This document shows positions 23,602 through 35,517 of a stretch of DNA of 64,000 nucleotides, one piece after another (the first letter of the stretch is position 1; each line of letters begins with the position of its first letter). The DNA comes from Neoscytalidium dimidiatum (Eukaryota > Ascomycota > Dothideomycetes > Botryosphaeriales > Botryosphaeriaceae). Under the pieces are notes generated by a model. The model made no database searches. It saw only the letters and a list, made by a program, of their open reading frames with translations, and had not been told where the DNA came from. The position numbers and the translations under genes were made by a program. Where the stretch lies: positions 3,596,001-3,660,000 of the forward strand of contig CM074696.1 in NCBI GenBank assembly GCA_037367355.1, given 5' to 3'.

Positions 23602-24395
23602 CTAGTAGAGGATGGTCTTGACGTTGGCAGTGCTGCCCATGTTACCGCAACCACCGGTGGGAGCGCCGTCGAAGGTGCCGTAGGTGGCGCCCTCCTGCGA
23701 GCCGTTCTCGCAGTTGACGAGCTCGTACTCGAGCCAGCAGGACTCAGCACCGTCCTTGCACTGGAACACGCAGGTCTCCATGTCGGAAATGCAGTTGCCG
23801 GTGTCGATGGTCATGTTGTGGCCGCCCATGTTGACCTCGCGGGAAACGTCGACGCAGCCCCACTCGCCGAAGGTGTACTCGCCCCAGGTCTCGTAGATCT
23901 GGCCGTTGACGAGCTTAGTGCCGTTGTAGACGGCAGACCAGGCACCGCTGGCGCCGCTGGCGAAGGAGAGGGTCTTGTTGGTGCCGGCGGGAAGGGTCAA
24001 GGTGATGAGGGGTTCATTGGTGTTGACCCAAGAGGCGGCGGGACCCCATACAACGAGGACAACGTCCTCGTCAGACTGGTTGCTGAACTCGTTGGTGTAG
24101 GCGCCGTCGTCGCCAATCCAGACCTGGCCCTCGGCAGAAGAGAGAGCGTTCTTGCCAGCGGCGATCAGGCCAAGAGCGAGGATCTTGGCCTCGTCGAGGG
24201 CGTCGAGAAGGAGGTTGCGCTTGTCAACGTCGCTGCTTGGCGTCAGCATGCAAAGCAATTGCTCGTCCGCTGGAGGGCAGGGTATACTCACGCGTCGCGG
24301 GCCTCCCTCTCGCGGTGGAGGCGGGCGTGGGAGCGGCTGCTAGCCATGGCACCGGTGGCGGCCAGAGCGCCGAGGGCAATCGAAGAGAAACGCAT
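23602..24395 (-). CDS. Secreted thaumatin-like/effector-type protein
   Basis: Two exons (24395-24292, 24232-23602) give 244 aa with an exact frame. The N-terminus MRFSSIALGALAATGAMA is a signal peptide. It is followed by a basic stretch with a DKR site that may be a Kex2-type propeptide end. The mature part has VWIGDDGAYTNEFSN, a beta-rich middle (GAWSAVYNGTKLVNGQI, then ETWGEYTFGEWGCVDVS) and a C-terminal half with seven cysteines. It closely resembles fungal secreted proteins annotated as antigenic thaumatin-like or conserved effector proteins; this is from memory, not a search. Several N-x-S/T sites suggest glycosylation. The role may be at the cell wall or in host or microbe interaction, but no activity can be read from the sequence. 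Confidence 0.75.
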
Positions 24396-27300
24396 TTTGA
24401 ATGATTGTTAATTGGTTGTCGGGATGGATCCGAAAGAGTGGCTGGACGACGATTGTCGAGAGAGTGACTGGAATAGACGCGTAAAAGAGTGATGCGAGTA
24501 TTCCTCTGCGAGAGTTGGCAGTGTGAGGGAAGGAAGGCTGGTCGGGGGCCTGGGGAATAGTAATAATAAAGAGAGCCAGGCGTCCGTGGTAATTAAGGAG
24601 ACATGGGTGTGCGGGAAAGACGGCGGGCGCCGGAGAGCATTCTGATAGGAGGATGACGACTGCTATGCCGGCGGGGGTATAGGAAAACACGCGGCTCGAC
24701 TAATGGGGGCGCCGGGCTCGACGCGCAGGACGGGCGAATGGGCGAAAAAGGAGGCGACGCTGGCTTGGACAGCACGGCGGCCAGTGTGGGCGCATACGGG
24801 AGCTCTGGGCGGCCGGTGTGGCTTTGGCCCACGACCGAAAGCGACTAGCGATGTGCGAAGCCTGCGAGCCTGAGTCGCTGATCCGCAACAAGCTGCGAAT
24901 CGCCAAGCGCCCAGCATCCAGGAACCAGATGCTCCCGCCTGCCAGCCATCCACTCCTGCTCCTATTCTGCGCTTCACCGCCGGCTACTTGCGCTCGCTCG
25001 GCGCCTGCGGTGACTGCGTGCTGCGGACTGCGCGCGGCGGCCTGCCGTCGGCGGAGGGGTGTTTGGGTGCGGGGAGCGCACGCTGACGCGGGCTCGCGCG
25101 CGCTCTGGCAGCTGACGGCGGCTGCAGAGCCCGGGTGGAGCCAGCGCTGCCGGCCGCAGAGCGCGTCGCGACTCGTCGAGAGAGATGACATTACGCAGCC
25201 GCGTCGTCGCGTCGTCGACTGCGCCGGGCTGGGCGAGCGGGCAAGCGGGCGGGCTGCTCACGTTGGAGCAGAGTTTCTGCTGAGGCCCGCTCTTGCGTTC
25301 CACGCTGCATGCCAACGGCGCGCAAGGCTGCAGCGGCTCTGGCGGGCGGGCTGCCGGTTGGCAAATCCAGGAACCATCACGTGCAAAAGGCCCGCTAATT
25401 CGCGCGCGTTCCTGAGGATCCCCGAGGCCATGAAACGCTTCCGAGCAAAAGTCTGCTGGCAGCCCCAGCGCGGGCGGCGTCCAGAACGTCGACACGGCGC
25501 TCAATGGGCCTTGGGCGCCGTTGCCAAGCGGCGCAGCTGCTCTCGTCCCTGTGTCTGCAAAGCTTTGATGGGCGGATGTCCCGCTTGGCGCCTGCACGCC
25601 ACGTGGGTCCCAGCGCGGCCTGAGAGACCGGTCGATGGCCGTCGCCTTGGTGGGGTAGTCCGAGCCAGCGGGAAACTCCTCATCAATGCCGTTGCTTTTT
25701 TCCATCACCCGGCTGAGCTGGCTCCAGTCATTGTGCCCTAGGTGCCGTGCCTGGGAGCGCCGTGCTCGGTGATGCAGGAACGTCCGGAGCCGGTGGCGAC
25801 GCGGGAGGCGGGAGGATCCAGCCAGCGGCCAGCTCACCGCGTACCTGTTGATCGGATGGAATAAGCTCACACCTGAGCTGCTGTCGTTTTGGCTTTTGTT
25901 TCGCATCGTCGTACGTCAGACGCAGCTGCTGTGGCTCCCTTGTTGACCCCGCACCACTGGCCTTATCAACGATGCGGGCTGCTGTGCGTGCGCGATAGCA
26001 TGCTGTCACGGCAGAGTTGCAGCAGGAGCTCAACATCCGGCTGCAGAGGAGATGGTGGGCTAATTTCCCAGCTCAGCAACGCCCATCCTATCGTTGTCGC
26101 GTCGGGTCCGTCTGTTGCCATTGGCTTCCTCTGCGACTGGCATCTGCAGCCACTTTTCACTCTGTCGCTGAAAATTCTGTCTGCGCCGACGGGCAGTCGA
26201 ATGGCAGTCGCTGTTTGTCCCGAAATCATGCACGCTGACGTCGGTTAGGCTGCCTTAATCCCGCAGCAACACAAAGACATTGTCAACCGCCTCCCGGAGA
26301 TACTTCTTCCGATGCCTGGACCACGATAAAGCGGGACTCTAGCTGTAGAAGTTGGCTTTTTCTTTCCGCTGAGGCCTTGGGCTCTGCCCGTTCTGCACCG
26401 CCCTGCCGATTGTTGACGTCTACTGCAGTCATGCCGTCTCAACGACGGCGGCAGTCTCCATGACTGTTCAGCATGCTAAGACTAGCTTGCAGGTCCAAGC
26501 CGGTGTCGCTGCGCCAGGTAAGTATACCGGTAAAAAAAGAAAAATCCTCAGCTGTGGCTGCTGGGCCGAACAAAGCAGAACGGAAGCAGCTCACCGGAAC
26601 ATATGGCGGACCATTTTTTTCATTACTCAGCGGTTGGTGTTCTCGCGAAGTCGACAGCTGTCGCAGCAACCGCAAATGGTGGACGCTCTGGTTTCCCGAA
26701 GGCAGGATCAAAGATGTCGTCCAGCCCTGTAGAGATGACTCTTCGGAAGCGACGGGCAGTTCTACCTTCCTTGCTGGACGACGGCTAGCGGGTGGCTAAC
26801 ATGGGCTGCCAGCGCGGCTGAGCATGCCCACGCCAGGCGATAATGACGCGGCATCCATATGAAGGGCGGCGTGACAGCGGATAATAGGATGAGTCGTGAG
26901 GGATTGACGAGGGACGAGATGGAGAGAACGAGGCGGGTAAGAGGTGACACGGATCGATCGTGCGGCGCTTGGAGCAATCTCTGTTGGTAGGGCGCGGCGC
27001 ACGCCTCAACCGCGGTGCCGAACAACGGGGAGACGCGAGGCGCAGCCAACACAACCCTTTGAGACAGTCTGGCGGACACTGACGACATTTGCCCTGCGGT
27101 CGGATCCCTAACGAGGTAGCGGTGCTTCGTCAGATGGAGGCAATCGTACGAGCCAAGCGAAGGCGGTAGCAGCTGAGGGAAGCATTGGGCAAAGCCTGCT
27201 AAGGCAAGCAGTGCGGCAGGCTGGTTAGAGGCAGAGAGGCAACAAAGCAAGCACAAGGCAGCGGGCAGATGGCAGAGGGCGGCAGGCGAGACAGGCGAGA

Positions 27301-29062
27301 CAGGCAGGACGGGCATGAGACGGGAGAGCCTTGAAGCCTTGTGATACTCGGATGTCTCTGGTGTCGGCCTCGTGACGCTGCAGGTGGTTGCTGTGAGGCC
27401 GGCCCGTCCGAGGACCGCAGACAGCGACAGGCTTGCAGGGCCCCGGCTATCCAGCAAAGCGAGCAGAGCTGCTGCCCTCGGGCCACAGCCGAAGGGCGCT
27501 GCGACGAACGACGGCCAGTCAGCCAGCCAGCCCCGCGCAATCACAACCACAACCACCTCCCGCCCTTCGCTTAAGCTCTGTCGCTGCGCGAAACACCAAC
27601 AACAACATCCTCCATCCTTGCCCGACTGCCGTTTTCCAGCAGTGTCTCCGCTATCGCCCTCGGCCTCCCCTCGCCCTGCCGCCTCCCTGACGCGCCCGGT
27701 CTTCGGCTCCGGGACCAGGCCTCAGGCAACGCCGCTGGTGCCGGCGTCGGCCCTTTTCTAGACCTCACCACTTGGCTCCAAAACAGAAGGTGGTATGTTG
27801 GACATTCGGACCAGACGCTCATCCGGCATCGCCCTTCCCCGCAAAGAAGCACGCGGCCCGAAGCGTAATATCCACGCCAGCCACTCATCACCAGAAGTCT
27901 TTTTACCTCTGCTCTCGCGCTATGCGACCCGCTGGAGCTCAGGGTCACCCCAACCATAACACGTGCCGCCAGATTCACCACCCCGACTGCTAGCACAAGC
28001 CATGCTGGACAAAACGTCAGCGCCGCCGTGTTATTCGCTCCTTTCGCTTCTGCTGCTTGATCATGAATGCTTTGCTTGGCTCATGTGCGCTCGCCTGCAT
28101 CTCACTTTGCTTCCTCTTCCGGCCAAACTCTCATTTCGCCAAAGCCACACGGCTCCTTCGCCTTGTTATCCTCCTTCTTTGTCTGTCGTGACCGCGTCGT
28201 CGTCCTCCACTCACAGTCATTTACTTTTTCCCGTCCCTTGCTTCGCTGACGGAACGCCGCAAGCCACTTCCATCGGCACGCCATTGCCGCCCTCTGCCTA
28301 GCACCCGGAAGTCAAGCTCTCATTGACAGGTGCCTATTGTACCGACGGCAAGGCGCCCCGAATCGTGATCGGTGGTGCATGAGCGCTCCCAGAGGCCCGT
28401 TCACACGGCCTGTCAGCACCGGGGACCCAAGCCAGGCCCGCTCAAAGCTCTGATGGTGCAACGACGGGCGTTGTACCGGTTCCCTGGCTAGGGAAGTCAC
28501 TCCGTCTCGTGGAATATTCCATGCATATGGATAGCCCTTCATCTACCCACGCGACCCGAACTTTGGAAGCATTACTTCTTCACCAACATCAGCCGGACTG
28601 ACCCTATTGGCTAGCACCTGTATAAGCCCCTTGGAAAAACCCTCATGCACATGTCACACCAGCCCTATGAGTGGTTCTCCCTCTTCAGCGCCTGCGTGCA
28701 CACCGACCTCGATGGCTTCGCGCCCTTGGACAAAAGAGGTACACTCCGGTGAGTGTTGCACATGGCTTCTAGGCATCGCCATTCCTTCCGCCGTGCAACA
28801 TGGATGCCCACCTGCCGCTTGAATGCTCCACCTGCTCCAGTTCTTCCTTCTCCGCCCGGGAGAACAGTATAAAAGAAGCGGACCGATGACCTGCTCTCTC
28901 TCCAGGTCATCACTCTGGCGATCCCAACTCCTCCCCTTTTGCCATTCCTTAACCCTAAGTTTCACAACCATCTCTCTACCAATTTTGCTTTAGTGATAGG
29001 TGTTGTTCCACGTGCATCAGCCGCAGAATCATTGACACACTTTCTTCCAATCTCCTGTCAAT
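24396..29062. other. 4.7-kb gene-free GC-rich region between divergent secreted-protein genes
   Basis: No frame shows convincing codon bias, conserved motifs or splice structure. ORFs of about 300 aa overlap on both strands around 24.8-25.9 kb and are composition artefacts. A GGCAGGCGAGACAGG-type purine-rich repeat lies near 27280-27315. The right end contains the promoter of the GH16 gene. The region could hold a long promoter, a non-coding transcript or a decayed element; none can be shown here. Confidence 0.4.
28868..28875 (+). promoter_or_regulatory. TATA box of the GH16 gene
   Basis: TATAAAAG lies 195 bp before the GH16 ATG and is followed 30-40 bp later by a CT-rich stretch typical of fungal transcription starts. 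This would give a 5' leader of about 160 nt. The assignment rests on motif and position only. Confidence 0.5.
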
Positions 29063-30479
29063 ATGCTTCGCAGCACCGTAACCAGCCTGCTGCTGGCCAC
29101 CGGTGTCTCGGCTTTTCCAGCCCTCCAAGAGGATCCCATCTTTTCGTACGACAATACCACCGCTGGGTACATTCAAGTCAACTCAACTACCGAGTATCTG
29201 GACCTTCTCGTCCGAAATGACTCAGACACTGCCCGTACTCAGGCTGCGGCTGTCTACGACCTTGTGGCTAGTTATACCGCTTCTAACTGGTTCAACAGCT
29301 TCACTGTTCAAGCTCTTGGAGTAAGTTAACCGAACAACATGCTCGCATAATACTAATTTACCACAGACCGCAGACCCGACCGGTGGCTTCGTAAACTACC
29401 TGTCTCAGGCCGACGCTCAATCCAGGGGCTTGTACCAGATCCGCGGCAATCAAGTCTACATTGGGGTTGACAGTACCACTGTCCTCGATCCAAGTGGTGC
29501 AGGACGTCCTAGTGTGAGAATTCAGTCAAACACTGCTTTTACCCATGGTCTCTTCATCCTTGACCTTGCACATATGCCTGGTACGTGTGCACGCCCACGA
29601 AGTTGTCATTCTTTCGGCTTAAGTCTCTTCCAGGAAGTATTTGCGGTAGCTGGCCGGCATACTGGATGTATGGTGAGCATCTGCCTTTTCCCATCAGGTC
29701 GTTAATCATATCATCCTGACTCTTTCAGGACCCAACTGGCCGAATAGCGGTGAGATAGACATGATCGAGGTAAGACTTTCTTCTACTGCTTTCGCTACCA
29801 ACACCAATTAACCATCACAAAAGGGCGTGAACAATCAGCAAACGAACCAAATGACGTTACACACGGCTAGTGGCTGCGGGGTCAGCGTAGGAGATGGCGG
29901 ACAATCTGGAACTTCTGGAAATACGAACTGCAATGCTAACAATGCATATGATGGTAGGCTCTCCCAGTGCCCAATTTTCCACGTTATCTAAGCTGATGCA
30001 TCCAGGCTGCGGCGTTACAAGCAACACTGCCAACTCGTATGGAACGGGCTTCAACAATGCTGGTGGCGGTGTCTATGCCACTTTCTGGAACCAGGGGAGC
30101 ATCCAGGTCTGGTATTTCCCACGGAATGCTATTCCATCCGACATCTCTTCGGGTGGCACGCCCAATCCTGCCAACTGGGGTCAACCCATGGCCCATTTCG
30201 CCGGCTGCGCCTTCGACAACTTCATCAAGAACAACAATCTCGTATGTATCTCCGATGATCCTATGTCTTTACCAGACTTGATCTTGTTTTACTAACTCTG
30301 CAAAGGTGTTTGACGTCACCTTCTGCGGACAGTGGGCGGGCAACGTCTGGAGCTCCGGCACGTGCGCCTCGCAGACCGGTAACAACAATTGCATCAACTA
30401 CGTTGCCAACAATCCCGGTGTCTTCTCCGAGTCTTACTGGCTTATCAACTCGCTTAAGGTCTACACAGTCCCCACCTGA
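29063..30479 (+). CDS. Secreted GH16 endo-beta-glucanase
   Basis: Seven exons (29063-29320, 29367-29580, 29634-29672, 29729-29769, 29824-29953, 30006-30241, 30306-30479) give 363 aa with an exact frame. Residues 1-17 form a signal peptide (MLRSTVTSLLLATGVSA). About 70 residues follow before the catalytic domain. The GH16 signature GEIDMIE carries Glu179 as nucleophile, Asp181 and Glu184 as acid/base. SICGSWPAYWMYGPNWP precedes it and GVNNQQTNQMTLH follows. The C-terminal half has aromatic ATFWNQGSIQVWYFPR and CAFDNFIKNNNL. Relatives of this type act on beta-1,3(4)-glucans of fungal or plant walls. Very short exons around the active site are typical of this subfamily. Intron 4 starts directly after the Glu184 codon. 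Confidence 0.9.
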
Positions 30480-32170
30480 GTGGATGTACAACAGGCTGCT
30501 GCGATGAGAAGAGATTACGGCTTCCGCTTAACATTCTCCTGTAGATATTCGCCACTTTTCCTCCTCTTGTTCATACCCTACGTCAAGCTATTCTGAGTTC
30601 ATGACGGTCGCTACAGGTTTTGGATACAGGGTTTCTCTGGTCGACATTCGTTCTCCCGCTTCACTTCGAACGTAAATATTGCTTATGCATATATCAAAAG
30701 AAATGGACATAAACACAATCGCTACAACCAGCTAGCGTCTCATGTGACTACCTTGTACAACTACAAGAGCTACTCTTTTTTCCCCATACCGGTGAAGCTG
30801 CAAGCACAGGGTCCTCCGGTGTTACGCACGAGATGCCGGGGAGCTAGGCTGAACCAGGCAATACCAACCTCTCTAGCACGCGTGGCCGCCCTATAACCGC
30901 ACCACATGACCAAGCCAGGGATTCTCCGCCAACGCTTGTCCACGCTCTTATATAGCAGGGGTTCGAACGGAAGGAAGCAGAGTCATGTCCTTACATGAGC
31001 AGATGAGCTGTCGCAAAAATGATCCTGATTCTTCGGGCTGCATCAGGCTTCTACGTCGCCGTTCATTTTTTTTTTTTTTGTCCCCTTGCGTGCGTGTCGC
31101 ATGTGCATGTTACATGGCATGCGGGTGAGGCCCGCCAGCCGAGGCCCACGAAATGTCATCAGAGAGGTGTCTGCTGTTCGCGCTTACAAGGTTTCCTTCC
31201 CCCACCGTTGCGTGCCTAGACATCATCTCCCTGGAGTAGATCGCGCGCGCGCGCGCGCACGCACGCGACAGTGCGCTGTTGCGGATGTTGGACCTTCTTG
31301 GTGGGAGGGGTGCTCGGAGCAGATTTTGCCGTCACGATGACCGGAACTTGGCTCCTGTCCTAATTGGAGGTGGGGGCAAATAAAAATCGAAGAGATATCG
31401 AGGAGGAAGATGGATGACCCAAGCGCGTGGATGCTTCGGTCACGGTCGGAGCCTGAAGAGGTCGGAGATGTCGGGAAGAAAGCCAGAGATACTTGTCTCG
31501 GAGACGACATGAAAGGAGCCGGAAAAAAATGAAAGGTAAATATATCGACCGCATGCTTTGTGGGAACTTGCACCGAGAGCTAGTCGAAAGCTTGTAAGTT
31601 CAGGTGATGGCATAAAGTTCATTTTGTGGGGACTGCATGGCGATGGTACAGAGAATCCAAAAGTAATCGCCATTCTCACGCAAACATACAATCCTACATT
31701 AGCGCTGCTATACGTAACTACTACAACCACATGTAGCGTCATTCATTCATATCCATGCCACTCGTACACATCCAACCCCAAACGCATCGGATAGAGACAA
31801 ACTCCTTTAAATGTACATATAATTGAGAGTGGAGATCCTTCTGCTTTACTTTCTTTTCTTTTCCTTTGTGCAGGAAACCCCTGTCACGGCACAGGGAGCC
31901 TCTTTTTCCATCGTACAGCGATTCCGACTCTGTAGCCACACAGGACATTTTCCTTTTCCTCCATTTCTCTCCATACCTCGGCGGTAGACGAGAAGAAAAA
32001 GACATCTACCACCATAATCCCAAAGGTGACCAAGACAGACACTAGAAACGCCGATTCTAGATGCGAGTGATATCTTTCTTTCCTCCTTTCTCTTCCTCGT
32101 CCGAAAGAGAGAGGAGACGGCCGCAGTGCGTGCGCATATTCAGTCAAACAGTGAAGAGGATGGTGACGGC
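30480..32170. other. Intergenic between convergent GH16 and Lon genes
   Basis: This 1.7-kb stretch has no credible ORF. It holds a T13 run at 31067-31079 and an alternating CG/CA tract at 31242-31267. Because both flanking genes end here, it should contain two 3' UTRs and terminators, which I cannot place by motif. Confidence 0.5.
31242..31267. repeat. Alternating purine-pyrimidine (CG/CA)n tract
   Basis: The stretch is a run of about eight CG dinucleotides followed by CACGCACGCG. Alternating CG/CA of this length can adopt Z-DNA under superhelical stress. It lies in the convergent region between GH16 and Lon. Confidence 0.85.
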
Positions 32171-35100
32171 TCAATCATCATCCTCATCCTTCTCCTTCTT
32201 CCCTTCCTCCTCCTTCTTCTTCAACTCCTCCTTCCACAGCTGGTTCGCCTTCTCCTTATCCAAGTCCTTGAAAACGACGTCAAAGACCTCTGAGTACCAG
32301 CTGACAGGCTTACCCTCGATACCCTCCTTGATATTCTGCATGGAAATTCTTGTCAGCAACACGACTCAGGAACAAGTGGACAAGGCGTAGAACTCACCTC
32401 CGGCAACTCCAACCAATCACTCAAATTGTCCTGAGGGAAAACGACCATCTTTGCGCCCGCCCTCCTCGCCGCGACCGTCTTCTCCCTCAGTCCACCAATC
32501 CTCAACACCTTGCCCGTAACTGTCAATTCGCCCGTCATCGCGATCGTCGGATCCAGCGGGTGGTCGAGCGCCAGACTCAGCAAGCTCGTCGCCATGGTGA
32601 TGCCCGCGCTGGGGCCGTCCTTTTGAACCGCGCCCTCGGGGCAGTGCATGTGGATCTTGGCGTGCTCGAAGAAGCGGTTGCCCGGAAAGTGGCGCGCCAT
32701 GACGCTCTTGGCGAATGAGTACGCGATGATGGTCGACTCCTTCATTACGTTCTTTAAATTGCCCGTGCGCTCGAATCCGGGCCGCGACGCCGCCGTCAGC
32801 GCGTTCTCCAGGATCGACTCGACGTACAGCGCTGCCCCGCCCATCTGCGTCCACGCCAGGCCCATCGCCACGCCCGGCGGCGTCGTGTCGTACAGGCGGT
32901 CGGCCGTGAAGATGGGCGGACCCACGTAGTCCTTCAGGTTCTCCGGCGTGATGCGCACGTGCACGCTTTCCGGCACCTTGAGTGCGACGCGCGGCTGCTC
33001 CGTCGTCTCGGCCTCGATGTTCTCGGGCGTATCCTTGACATCCGTGGTGTCCTTGCTGGCCTCCTCTTGAGCCTGTTTGCCCTCCTCCGTGAGAGCCTTT
33101 TCCTCCGAGAGCACGTCCTCACCAAGGTCCTGGATGATCTTGAGCGCGGCTTTCCGGTACACCTTTTCGATCTGCTTTTTCAGATTTCGTACACCGCTCT
33201 CGCGGCAGTACTTGTTGATGAGCTCGGAGATGGCTTCCTTCTCCAGCACGACGTCGACATCCTTGAGGCCGCTCAGCTCCTTAGCGGCGGGTGCCAGGTA
33301 GCGCTCCGCGATGGCCATCTTCTCGTCAGCAACGTAGCCAGATAGCTCGATCATTTCCATACGGTCGAGAAGCGGGCGGGGAATAGTGTCGGTCATGTTG
33401 GCAGTGCAGACGAAGAGGACCTTGGATAAATCTACAGGCACATCCATGTAGTGATCTAAGAAAGAGCTGTTCTGCTCAGGATCGAGCAGCTCAAGAAGTG
33501 CCGATGAAGGGTCACCCTGGTGCCCGCGACCTATCTTGTCAACCTCGTCAATCAACACTAGCGGGTTCTCCGTCTGGCACTTCTTGAGCGCCTGAATGAT
33601 CCGGCCGGGAAGAGCGCCAACGTAGGTTCTCCGATGACCCTTAATTTCTGCAACATCGGTGAGACCACCAACACTGAACCGATAATATTGCCTATTCAGG
33701 GCCCGTGCGATGGACTTGCCAATACTCGTCTTTCCGACACCGGGCGGACCGACCATGCAGAGAATCTTGCCCTCGACGGTTCCGCGCAGCTTGCCAACAG
33801 CGATGAATTCCAGAATGCGGTCCTTGACGTCCTTCAAACCATGATGGTCCTCATCCAGAACCTTCATAGCGTTCTGAATTCCGAAGTTCTCGGCACTCCG
33901 CTGACCCCAAGGGATCTGTGTAAGCCAATCTAGGTAGTTCCGGGTGACGTTGAATTCCGATGCGGCAGGTTCCAGGTGTGCGAGCTTGTTGATCTCCTCG
34001 TCGAAGACCTTCTTGACAGCCTCGGGCATGGCCAGCTTGCTTGCCTTCTCCTTGAACTTCTCCACAAGCTTGTCCTTGCCATCGGTTTCCAAGCCGAGTT
34101 CCCTGCGGATTCCCCGCATCTGCTCCATCAACCAGTACTCTCTCTGCTTCTTGGAGATCTTCTTCTCAACGTCCTTGAGAATCTTGTCCTGTAGCTTGGC
34201 ATTCATGTATTCCTTCTTGAGGACCAGCAGAGCCTTGTGTAACCGGTCCTCGATATTCATCGATGCCAGCGCAGCCTGGAGTTCGTGCGACTCGCCCTGA
34301 GCGACGGCGGCCGCAAAGTCAGCCAGTTTGGCGGGATCGTCACCGACATTGCCAGCGCCTTGGCTCATAGAGAAGGTTGAAATCTGGTCGCGGAAGAGGG
34401 AGTTGATGGCGGCAACCTCCTTGAAAGTGTTCACCATCTCACCAACCAAAGCGCGGATATTTTGATTCTTCTTGTCGAAGGGCTCCTCCGTCAGGTTCTC
34501 AACATTGACCAAGCTGACCTCATATTTTTTCAAGAACGAGGTCGGCTCGTATTGCGCAACCTGCTTAGCCTGGTCCTGTGTACCCTCCTCGAAACTAGCC
34601 ACGACGTCGCCCTTCTTGTCCTGTGCGGGCTGATCCTTTGCAGACGCATCTGCCTCGCTGGGCTCCACTGGTGCTGTCCCAGCCTTAGCGGTGGTCTCGC
34701 CGGCGGCCCGATTCGGAGGAATCAGCGAGGTCATCTTGATACGGCGGTGCGGGTACAGAACAGCTGTCATGCTAGGCTCCTCTCCTTGCACCGGAAATGC
34801 GCTGGTAATTTGGCAGAAGGTTCCAACCTCGTGCACGTCATCCGGGCTCTCGATCACGTCCTTGTCCGCGTCGTCGTCCTTCAGCAGGAAGGCGCCGATG
34901 TACGGCTGGCCCCTCTGCACCATATCGTGTATCGCCGCAGCGACGGCCTGGTTCCTGATGGTGATGGCCTTGTAGAAACCTGGGAACAGCGGGCGCTTGC
35001 CAATGGGTATAGCCATGACTTGCGGGTAGATCTCCGGCACCGAGGGCTTCTGCAGCGAACGCTCCGACTTGCGCTTTCTTCCGCTGCCGCCACCCTCGCT

Positions 35101-35517
35101 GCCGGACGGGGGAGTCTCGCCTCCTTGCCCGCCCGCTCCCGCCGCAGCTCCCTGCCCATCTTTCGATGACGGTATGGGGTCCGGTGTCTTGGACTTCGCC
35201 TCCGCTCCGGTTTCGGCCTCTGCGACCTTCTCCTGGTTCTTCTTCTTGTCCTCTTCGTTCTTTTGCTCGGATTTGTCTTCGGGATCCGAGGAAGGTGGCT
35301 TTTCCTTCCGTCGGGCAGGGGTGGTCGCGAAATGACGCGAGGGGAGCGAGGCAATGGGACGGTTTCTCGAGGATAGTGGCGAGAACCGGGTGACGGCGGC
35401 GTGGTAGGAGCGAGAGGCAGCAGGCAGGCTGGAAGGAGAGAGTCGGGCAAGGCTGCTAGGCTGGCGCGAGGCCTGACGCAAAGCGGCCCTCCATGGCAAG
35501 TTCTGACCGTAGAGCAT
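32171..35517 (-). CDS. PIM1: Mitochondrial Lon protease
   Basis: Two exons (35517-32398, 32335-32171) give 1094 aa, full length for a fungal Lon. The ATG at 35517 is preferred over the upstream TTG frame. Residues 1-75 are rich in Arg and Ser (MLYGQNLPWRAALRQASR.., RHFATTPARR), a mitochondrial presequence. A Lys/Glu-rich linker follows, then the LON substrate-binding domain from about VMAIPIGKRPLFPGFYKA. The AAA+ module has GPPGVGKTS (Walker A, about residue 590) and LVLIDEVDKIG (Walker B). The protease domain carries KDGPSAG with Ser970 and REKTVAA with Lys1013, spaced 43 residues like the Ser-Lys dyad of bacterial Lon. The last exon is a charged tail ending in EKDEDDD. It degrades misfolded and oxidised matrix proteins. 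Confidence 0.96.

Noticed and set aside
24818..25906. Overlapping open frames of about 300 codons on both strands
   Set aside because: Both are Arg/Ala/Pro-rich with no motif, signal or splice structure. Two long frames on opposite strands in GC-rich DNA are expected by composition.
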